Positions 1-7,455 of a stretch of 7,455 nt of DNA are shown here, piece after piece. The first letter of the stretch is position 1, and each line of letters starts with the position of its first letter. The stretch is from JACQNR01 sp049515175 (lineage in GTDB: Bacteria > Acidobacteriota > Terriglobia > UBA7540): assembly GCA_049515175.1 (NCBI GenBank), contig JBEKUI010000233.1, positions 1 to 7,455 of the forward strand, written 5' to 3'. The notes under the pieces were generated by a model. That model made no database searches. It was not told the origin of the DNA and was given only the letters and a program-made list of their open reading frames with translations. The translations under genes were made by a program, and so were the position numbers.

Positions 1-1
1 C

Positions 2-1270
2 CTGCTGCCGCGCTTCGTCACCGTGCTGAACCTTGACCGGGACAGCAGAGGGATTATCCGGGAAGGGCACGAGCGGGTGCTCACGGCACGCTTCGCTGAC
101 GCGGAGTTCTTCTGGAATGCCGACCAGCAGCAACCTCTGAGCGATCGGACGGCTTCGCTCGCGCGGGTTACCTATCAGGCCGAGCTGGGCAGCTACGCTG
201 ACAAGGTCGAACGCGTCCGTCAGATTGCGCGCTTGATCGTCCAGACGCTTGCGGATGCGGGCGAGATGAGCCATGGCGAGGCTGAGGACGCCCTGCGCGC
301 AATTGAGCTCTGCAAGTGCGACCTTACCACCCAGATGGTCAAAGAGTTTACAGAGCTCCAGGGCGTTGTGGGCGGACTCTACGCCGCAGCGCAAGGCGAG
401 CCCGAGGAAGTTCACCAGGCGATTTACGACCACTACAAGCCCGAAGGTCTGGAGGATGCCTGCCCGCGGTCCAAAGTCGGGGCCGTGGTTTCACTGGCGG
501 ATAAGCTCGATAGCGTGGTGGGCGGGTTCGCCATCGGGCAGGAGCCTTCGGGCTCAAGTGACCCCTTCGCCCTACGAAGGCAGGGCAACGGAATAGTTAA
601 AGTGTTGGTTGAATGTGCCCTGCCACTGCCCCTTCGGCCGCTGGTTGAGCAGGGGATGAACGCGCTGACTGTGGAGTGGCGGAAGCCTCAGTCCGAGGTG
701 TTCAGCTCCGTCCTGGGGTTCTTCGAAGAGCGGCTGAAGTTCTACCTGGAAACGGGAAGAATGATTCGATACGACACGGTGCGGGCGGTGCTGGCGGCGG
801 GGTGGGAGAGCCCGCTGGATGTCGCGCGCCGCGCTGAGGCTCTGGACGCAATTCGCGGCGGCGAGGACGCCGAGGCGCTCTCGGTGGCGGCCAAGCGCAT
901 CAAAAACATTTTGGGGAAATCTGCCACAGCGAGCGACTGGGAACCGGGCGAGGTGGACGAGGGAATGCTGGAGGCAGGCCCGGAGAAGAAGCTCTACCAG
1001 GCTTATGTGGCAACAGCCGACGAGGCGGGAAGTTATGCCATGGCCGGCAGTTTCGAAAAGGCTTTGGGAGTTATCGCCGGGTTGCGGCCGGCCGTGGACC
1101 GTTTCTTCGACAAGGTACTGGTGATGGCCGAGGACCGAGCCGTGCGGGAAAATCGCCTGCGCCTCCTCGGGAAGCTCGACGCGCTGTTTTCCGGCATCGC
1201 GCAGTTTGCGGAACTCGTCCCGGGGTCGGCCCATGTCGACGCGTCGACATTGAAGGGCAGTGACAAGTGA
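2..1270 (+). CDS. glyS: Glycine-tRNA ligase beta subunit, C-terminal part (5' truncated by window edge)
   Basis: Beta subunit of the bacterial alpha2beta2 glycyl-tRNA synthetase, which charges tRNA-Gly in the cytoplasm. The frame is open from the left edge (the first complete codon is at position 2), so the true start lies outside; about 422 residues of a protein usually near 700 are present. The fragment opens with the family-typical LPRFVTV and then RFADAEFF. Around fragment residues 144-193 it has HYKPEG, SLADKLDSVVGGFAIGQ and DPFALRRQ, the HD-like region characteristic of GlyS. The last 150 or so residues form the helical DALR-like anticodon-binding region, with AAKRIKNIL and EDRAVRENRLRLLGKL. 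The family normally ends near the segment FSGIAQFAELV. Here about 17 more residues follow, encoded by an 18-bp palindrome and by heptamer repeats. The catalytic alpha subunit (glyQ) would be expected upstream. Confidence 0.96.
   Translation: MLPRFVTVLNLDRDSRGIIREGHERVLTARFADAEFFWNADQQQPLSDRTASLARVTYQAELGSYADKVERVRQIARLIVQTLADAGEMSHGEAEDALRAIELCKCDLTTQMVKEFTELQGVVGGLYAAAQGEPEEVHQAIYDHYKPEGLEDACPRSKVGAVVSLADKLDSVVGGFAIGQEPSGSSDPFALRRQGNGIVKVLVECALPLPLRPLVEQGMNALTVEWRKPQSEVFSSVLGFFEERLKFYLETGRMIRYDTVRAVLAAGWESPLDVARRAEALDAIRGGEDAEALSVAAKRIKNILGKSATASDWEPGEVDEGMLEAGPEKKLYQAYVATADEAGSYAMAGSFEKALGVIAGLRPAVDRFFDKVLVMAEDRAVRENRLRLLGKLDALFSGIAQFAELVPGSAHVDASTLKGSDK
1233..1250. repeat. 18-bp perfect palindrome, copy 1
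   Basis: ATGTCGACGCGTCGACAT equals its own reverse complement. An identical copy lies at 4284-4301. This copy sits in frame inside the last codons of glyS and encodes most of HVDASTL. The flanks of the two copies differ apart from a short purine-rich similarity just downstream (ATTGAAGGG here, ATGGAGGGA there). It looks like a dispersed REP-like or protein-binding element rather than coding sequence; its function is unknown. Confidence 0.85.
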
Positions 1271-1288
1271 AGAGTGACGAGTGACGAG
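1259..1288. repeat. 7-bp tandem repeat block A (AGTGACG-type, 4 units)
   Basis: Four consecutive heptamers read AGTGACA, AGTGAAG, AGTGACG and AGTGACG, followed by a partial AG. The glyS stop codon TGA (1268-1270) falls inside the second unit. This is the first of three adjacent blocks that share a 7-bp period but differ in unit sequence. Confidence 0.85.
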
Positions 1289-1312
1289 AAGACGTTCGTC
1301 CACGTCGCGCTC

Positions 1313-1354
1313 AGTTTCGAGTTTCCAATTTCGATTTTCCAGTTTTCAATTGCG
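1313..1354. repeat. 7-bp tandem repeat block B (AGTTTCC-type, about 6 degenerate units)
   Basis: Six consecutive heptamers read AGTTTCG, AGTTTCC, AATTTCG, ATTTTCC, AGTTTTC and AATTGCG. The last two are the most diverged. The block is AT-rich, unlike the surrounding genes. It is separated from block A by about 24 bp that I cannot assign to a repeat. Confidence 0.75.
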
Positions 1355-1358
1355 GTTG

Positions 1359-1389
1359 GCTGAAAGCTGATGGCTGACGGCTGACCGCT
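1359..1389. repeat. 7-bp tandem repeat block C (GCTGACG-type, 4 units)
   Basis: Four consecutive heptamers read GCTGAAA, GCTGATG, GCTGACG and GCTGACC, followed by a partial GCT. The block ends 8 bp before the ppdK Shine-Dalgarno sequence, so it would lie in the 5' untranslated region or promoter zone of ppdK. Confidence 0.85.
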
Positions 1390-1397
1390 AAAAAAGC

Positions 1398-1404
1398 AAA
1401 GGAG
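1398..1404 (+). promoter_or_regulatory. Strong Shine-Dalgarno sequence of ppdK
   Basis: AAAGGAG lies 8 bases before the ATG at 1413, which is near-ideal spacing and fixes the ppdK start. It follows a short A-rich run and is distinct from the heptamer array just upstream. Confidence 0.88.
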
Positions 1405-1412
1405 CAGCACTT

Positions 1413-4118
<2,706 letters not shown>

Positions 4119-4162
4119 TGACGAGCTTGCTGCTCGCGCTCTTCAGGATGGATGGTGGAAAG

Positions 4163-4179
4163 TTAAAGTGTTACTTTAA
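4163..4179. repeat. Small AT-rich inverted repeat upstream of the terminator
   Basis: TTAAAGT (4163-4169) and ACTTTAA (4173-4179) are perfect inverted repeats around a GTT loop, 9 bp before the terminator stem. The stem is AT-rich and weak. It may help protect the 3' end of the ppdK transcript or may be incidental. Confidence 0.5.
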
Positions 4180-4188
4180 GTTTATTTT

Positions 4189-4224
4189 GGGCCGCAATCT
4201 GATTCCTAGAGTGCGGCCCTTTTT
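4189..4224 (+). terminator. Rho-independent terminator of ppdK
   Basis: GGGCCGCA (4189-4196) pairs perfectly with TGCGGCCC (4212-4219). An inner TCT/AGA stem (4198-4200 with 4208-4210) extends the hairpin across a single A/G mismatch, leaving a 7-base loop. The stem is followed at once by TTTTT (4220-4224), then GTTT. It lies 70 bp after the ppdK stop and is oriented to end plus-strand transcription. Confidence 0.92.
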
Positions 4225-4283
4225 GTTTGGGGGCCCAAAGATGGCGTTTGCTGCCGCGCACTTCCCGTGCGTCACAGAACCTG

Positions 4284-4301
4284 ATGTCGACGCGTCGACA
4301 T
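4284..4301. repeat. 18-bp perfect palindrome, copy 2
   Basis: Identical over all 18 bases to the palindrome at 1233-1250. Here it lies in non-coding DNA 60 bp after the T-run of the ppdK terminator. The two copies bracket ppdK at a distance of about 3.05 kb. Confidence 0.85.
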
Positions 4302-4340
4302 GGAGGGACTTCGGTCGATTGAAATTCCTTGATATCGCAC

Positions 4341-4370
4341 CTGCATGCTTTGCACTCCTCTGCATGCTTT
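4341..4370. repeat. 11-bp direct repeat pair
   Basis: CTGCATGCTTT occurs at 4341-4351 and again at 4360-4370, offset by 19 bp. Each copy contains the palindrome GCATGC. No function is apparent; it could be a small local duplication. Confidence 0.45.
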
Positions 4371-4692
4371 TCATGGTCATCGAGAGTTTCAGAGGTGGGA
4401 ATGCTCAGGCTGTAGGGGAGCGCTTGAGGCAGAAGGGGAGAATGTTGCCTTCGGTATCAGGCGAGTTGGGTGGAATCGAACGGGCGGCGGTGTTTCCAAA
4501 TCATGGAGGCACCCCACCGAGATCTGCTGGCCGGTTGAATCAGCCAGTGGAATGACCTTGTCGACTTCGAAGTAGTTCCTTGTCCTGACCTCCAGCGACT
4601 TCTGGCGCCAGACGAAGCTCGGCTGAGTGGTCCGCTTTTTACCCCAGCATGAAAACGGCTGCTCTCGGTGTGTGGCATTCGCGTCGCGCGGA

Positions 4693-7008
4693 CTATGTTC
4701 TCACGCGGAGCAGGAGGTACACTCCGCCCAGGCCGAAGAGGAGATCCGGCGACCAGGCAGCGACGATAGGGGGAAGCTGGTTGAGGTTTCCCATGGCCTC
4801 AAAGAGGCTGGAGATGGACCAATAGACGATGGCAATTCCGATGCTAAGGGCAATCCCAGAAAGCGCTCCGCGGCTGCCAGTGGTCAGTGAGAAGGGAATT
4901 CCTATCAGGGCCACGACGAAGGCGATCAGGGGGAACGAGAACTTACGGTAGAGCTGGACGGAGAGGCGCACGACATCAAAGCCGCTTTGCGCCAACTCAT
5001 TAATGTAATGCTTTAACTCCAGCGCGCTCATCTGCGCCGAAGCTTTAACTTCTTTCTTGAAATAGGCCGGTTCCTCGGTGAGTTCGTCGAACTTTGCCAC
5101 CGAGAACGGCATGTAATCCTTGACGCGGTCGGCGTCCAAGTCGCGCACCCAGCCGTTCTCCAGCACCCACCCGCGAATGGGCGGCTCCCAGAAGGCCCGG
5201 CCGGCGTAGATGCGGCGTTTCATCCGCAGAGTCCTGGCGTCGAACTCAAAGATGGACAAGTCCGCAAAGACGTTGCGGTCGGGGTCGAAGAAGCGGTAGT
5301 TGAAGATACGCTCCCCCTGGCCGAAGATCCACTGCCGGTCGGGCCGGTAGTAGGTCTGTGCGGGTTTGCCCTTGATCTGGTTTCGCAGGGCGTCCTGCCG
5401 CTGGTTGGTTTCCGGCAGGGTGTAGTCGCCGAGGAGATACATGCCTGCGCTGAGGGCGGCGGCCACGATCAGAATGGGCAGGGAAGCGCGATAGATGCTG
5501 ACTCCGGCCGATCGGATGGCGGTCATCTGATTGGTCTTGGTCAGCAATCCGAAATTCACGAGCGTCGCCACCAAAACGGCCAGCGGCAGCATGAGGTAAA
5601 TCACCTGCGGCAGCAGGTAGCGGTAATAGTTGAAGACGACCAGCGCCGGAATGTGATTGCGGACCACGTCGCCCAGAATCTGGAAGAAGTCGAAGATGAC
5701 GAAGATGCCGCAGAAGGTGGCGAGCAGGAGCAGGAAATAGAAGGTCCAACCGCGGAGGACATAGAGATCGAGGATCTGCAGAAGTCTATCTCCCGGCGCG
5801 CGAGGGTCGCCGACCAGCCCGGATTCCTGGCGGTGGAGTTCCACGGGCTTGGGCTGGTGTGGGCGGCGAAGCTTTTGCCAGGCCTCTACCAGCCAGTCCT
5901 GGACCGCCTGGATGCGATGGCGCAGGGTTCGCAGGCTGGAGAACATCGCGAAGCCCACCAGTGCGAACACAGCATTGGCCGTCCAGAGCCCGAGGACGGG
6001 GCTGAGCCGCCCCTGCTTCGCAAACCCCAATCCAAACGCCATCAGAACGTAGTAGACAAACACCAGAAGGATGGTCAGGACCACACCTACGGCCTTGCCA
6101 CCCTTGCGTGTGGAAAGCCCCAGCGGTATTCCCACCAAGGCCAAGACCAGCGAAGCGACAGGCAAAGCGAAGCGATAATGGAGCTCGACGCGCGCCGCGA
6201 GCTTTTCGGCGTCGTCGCCGGAGGGGTTGAGAAGGCTCTGGAGGGGCAGCGCCGGCGGCGCCCGCCAATCTTCGACGGCGCCTTCGCTGCGTTCGATAGG
6301 AATGGGAATATCGGTGTCAGTAAACAGGCCGATCGAGTATCTCTCCGGATGAGTCGGGTCGGTTTCGTGTGTAGTCCCTTCCTCCAGGTGCAGGGTCAGG
6401 CGGTGGTTGGCGGCGTCGTTGACAAGCATACCCCTTTCCGCTAACGTTACTTTCGGCGCGTCGCGCTTCGTCATGTCCGCGATGAAGACGCCTTTCCACT
6501 GCGAGCGTGAGCCGGTGACATCCTGCAGGTAAAGCAGCAAGTTTGGGAACTGCTCGATGAAAACGCGCGGCTGAATTTCGTAGGGGACTTCGCTGGTCGT
6601 GATCTCCTGTTCCATGCGGTGCAGGCGGCGCAGCGACTGTGGCGAAAGGAACAGGCTCATCCCCAGGGCAACGGCCCAAGCGACGAAGGCCATCATCATC
6701 ACCGGCCGGATGAACTGCCAGAGGCCAATGCCCGATGCCCGTGCGGCAATGACCTCTCCGTCCGCGGACATCCGGCTGAGCCCGATCAGGATTCCGACCA
6801 GTACCGACATGGGGATGGTCAGAACCAAGATGCTGGGGAAAGGGAGCAGGAAAAGGGCCGCGACGCTGCGCGGCGGCAGGTTGTGCCGGACCACAATTTC
6901 CAGCAAGTGGCTGACGTGGCGGACGAAGATCACGAAAGTGAAGACGAGCAGCCCGAGCAGCGAGTGCGTGAAGACTTCCTTGAAGATGTAGCGCGTCAGA
7001 ATTCGCAT
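4693..7008 (-). CDS. lptF-lptG: Tandem (fused) LptF-LptG LPS export permease, YjgP/YjgQ family
   Basis: Inner-membrane permease of the LptB2FG ABC exporter, which lifts lipopolysaccharide from the inner membrane towards LptC and LptA. In most bacteria LptF and LptG are separate proteins of about 360 residues. Here one 771-residue chain holds two complete units. Unit 1 (about 1-360) starts MRILTRYIFKEV, has three membrane segments (including ILVLTIPMSVLVGILIGL), a periplasmic domain (about 130-280) and three more segments (including LVLALVGIPLGLS). Unit 2 (about 412-771) starts ILDLYVLRGWTFYF and repeats the plan, with VIYLMLPLAVLVATLVNFG and VVALIGIPFSLTTG. A charged linker of about 50 residues joins them, and 6+6 segments leave it cytoplasmic, which fits topologically. 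No ATG occurs in the linker. I chose the ATG at 7008; a GTG at 7074 would add 22 residues unlike any LptF N-terminus. Neither start has a clear Shine-Dalgarno. No ATPase (lptB) is in the window. Confidence 0.93.
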   Translation of the reverse strand: MRILTRYIFKEVFTHSLLGLLVFTFVIFVRHVSHLLEIVVRHNLPPRSVAALFLLPFPSILVLTIPMSVLVGILIGLSRMSADGEVIAARASGIGLWQFIRPVMMMAFVAWAVALGMSLFLSPQSLRRLHRMEQEITTSEVPYEIQPRVFIEQFPNLLLYLQDVTGSRSQWKGVFIADMTKRDAPKVTLAERGMLVNDAANHRLTLHLEEGTTHETDPTHPERYSIGLFTDTDIPIPIERSEGAVEDWRAPPALPLQSLLNPSGDDAEKLAARVELHYRFALPVASLVLALVGIPLGLSTRKGGKAVGVVLTILLVFVYYVLMAFGLGFAKQGRLSPVLGLWTANAVFALVGFAMFSSLRTLRHRIQAVQDWLVEAWQKLRRPHQPKPVELHRQESGLVGDPRAPGDRLLQILDLYVLRGWTFYFLLLLATFCGIFVIFDFFQILGDVVRNHIPALVVFNYYRYLLPQVIYLMLPLAVLVATLVNFGLLTKTNQMTAIRSAGVSIYRASLPILIVAAALSAGMYLLGDYTLPETNQRQDALRNQIKGKPAQTYYRPDRQWIFGQGERIFNYRFFDPDRNVFADLSIFEFDARTLRMKRRIYAGRAFWEPPIRGWVLENGWVRDLDADRVKDYMPFSVAKFDELTEEPAYFKKEVKASAQMSALELKHYINELAQSGFDVVRLSVQLYRKFSFPLIAFVVALIGIPFSLTTGSRGALSGIALSIGIAIVYWSISSLFEAMGNLNQLPPIVAAWSPDLLFGLGGVYLLLRVRT

Positions 7009-7112
7009 CGCAAGGTCCGGTGTGTCCGACGGCGTAGTTCGAAAGACGCCGCCGTGGGAATCTGATGCTATCACATCGGTTTTAGCGCCGTAAACAGAGC
7101 CCTCCGACGCCC
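7009..7112. promoter_or_regulatory. Divergent promoter region between lptFG and the GH57 gene
   Basis: This 104-bp gap separates two divergent starts, so it should hold promoters for both strands. I cannot assign a -35/-10 pair with confidence. Near 7064-7078 there is a short inverted repeat, GATG and CATC around CTATCA, which could be an operator half-site pair or chance. If lptFG really starts at the GTG at 7074, the gap shrinks to 38 bp. Confidence 0.45.
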
Positions 7113-7455
7113 ATGCCTCAGACCCACCTCATGCTCTCCTGGCATATGCACCAGCCCTTCTACAAGGACTTGGTCGCGGACTCTTACACCATGCCTTGGA
7201 CGCGGCTGCATGCCTGGAAAGACTACTACGGCATGGTGGCGATGCTGCGTGAGTTTCCCTCGGTGCATGTCACGTTCAACTTTGTCCCGTCCCTGGTCGC
7301 CCAGCTGGAGGACTACGCCGAGGACCGGGCGCAGGAGGAGGCCTATCGAATTGCTTTCACCACGGTTGGTCAACTGACACCCGAGGAGCGAATCAGCCTT
7401 CTCGATTTCGCCTTTCACATCAATCGCGAGAACCTCCTGAACCGCTACGCACGAT
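7113..7455 (+). CDS. Glycoside hydrolase family 57 protein, N-terminal part (3' truncated by window edge)
   Basis: The frame is open from the ATG at 7113 to the right edge (114 complete codons). It begins MPQTHLMLSWHMHQPFYKD. WHMHQP is the first conserved GH57 region, whose His-Gln-Pro lies at the active-site end of the family's (beta/alpha)7 barrel. It continues with MPWTRLHAWKDYYGM and then FPSVHVTFNFVPSLVAQLEDY, the second family-typical block. GH57 enzymes cut or rearrange alpha-glucans (alpha-amylase, amylopullulanase, 4-alpha-glucanotransferase, branching enzyme). The catalytic Glu and Asp lie beyond the window, so the activity cannot be chosen. No signal peptide is visible, suggesting a cytoplasmic protein. 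The start has no obvious Shine-Dalgarno; the next ATG (7131) would remove residues before the motif and has none either. It is divergent from lptFG. Confidence 0.92.
   Translation, partial: MPQTHLMLSWHMHQPFYKDLVADSYTMPWTRLHAWKDYYGMVAMLREFPSVHVTFNFVPSLVAQLEDYAEDRAQEEAYRIAFTTVGQLTPEERISLLDFAFHINRENLLNRYAR

Larger units (their letters stand above)
4119..4692. other. Convergent intergenic region between ppdK and lptFG (574 bp)
   Basis: Contains the ppdK terminator, a small hairpin just before it, the second copy of the 18-bp palindrome, and an 11-bp direct repeat. An ORF of about 145 codons starting with GTG at 4118 runs through the terminator and the palindrome and resembles no known family, so I do not call it a gene. 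On the minus strand a start-less open frame from about 4700 down to a TGA at 4389-4391 has some coding-like composition (see findings). I found no convincing tRNA or other structured RNA, and no clear terminator for lptFG. Confidence 0.7.

Noticed and set aside
572..1303. 243-codon minus-strand ORF over glyS and the heptamer blocks
   Set aside because: It is antisense to conserved GlyS sequence, and its start region lies in the repeats (RHSSLVT-like residues).
1259..1389. CRISPR array or riboswitch in the glyS-ppdK gap
   Set aside because: The repeats are 7 bp, tandem and without spacers, so they are not CRISPR. No known riboswitch core or T-box motif is visible.
4472..4481. tRNA T-loop-like GTTCGATTCC on the minus strand
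   Set aside because: The flanking bases do not form a T-stem, and there is no acceptor stem, anticodon arm or CCA nearby.
5653..6444. 263-codon plus-strand ORF across the middle of lptFG
   Set aside because: It is antisense to clear membrane segments and periplasmic sequence of the permease, and is rich in charged residues typical of antisense to hydrophobic genes.
7071..7418. 115-codon minus-strand ORF at the right end
   Set aside because: It overlaps the GH57 gene, whose conserved WHMHQP and FVPSL motifs are on the plus strand.

Overview
This is a GC-rich bacterial chromosomal window carrying four core-metabolism or envelope genes and two repeat-bearing intergenic stretches. An LPS-export permease implies a diderm (outer-membrane) organism. 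The combination of a split-type glycyl-tRNA synthetase (glyS), ppdK, a tandem LptF-LptG protein and a GH57 glycosidase would suit Acidobacteriota or a neighbouring phylum. That placement is inference from recollection of such genomes, not something the sequence proves.

Layout: (1) 2-1270 (+), the 3' part of glyS, cut by the left edge. (2) 1233-1389, an 18-bp perfect palindrome followed by three blocks of 7-bp tandem repeats; these run into the end of glyS and supply its last codons. (3) 1413-4118 (+), a complete ppdK (pyruvate, phosphate dikinase) with a strong ribosome binding site. (4) 4119-4692, a 574-bp convergent intergenic region with a clear intrinsic terminator for ppdK and a second identical copy of the palindrome. 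(5) 4693-7008 (-), one long ORF that joins two LptF/LptG-type permease units. (6) 7009-7112, a divergent promoter region. (7) 7113 to the right edge (+), the 5' end of a GH57 family glycosidase.

The genes do not form one pathway. glyS and ppdK are co-directional, and ppdK has its own RBS after a repeat-filled spacer. lptFG converges on ppdK and diverges from the GH57 gene. PPDK interconverts pyruvate and PEP, and GH57 enzymes act on alpha-glucans, so both touch central carbon metabolism, but no regulatory link is visible.

I see no defence system, mobile element with a transposase, CRISPR array or RNA gene. The most interesting signals are the palindrome and heptamer repeats around ppdK, the repeat-derived GlyS tail, and the one-chain LptF-LptG.
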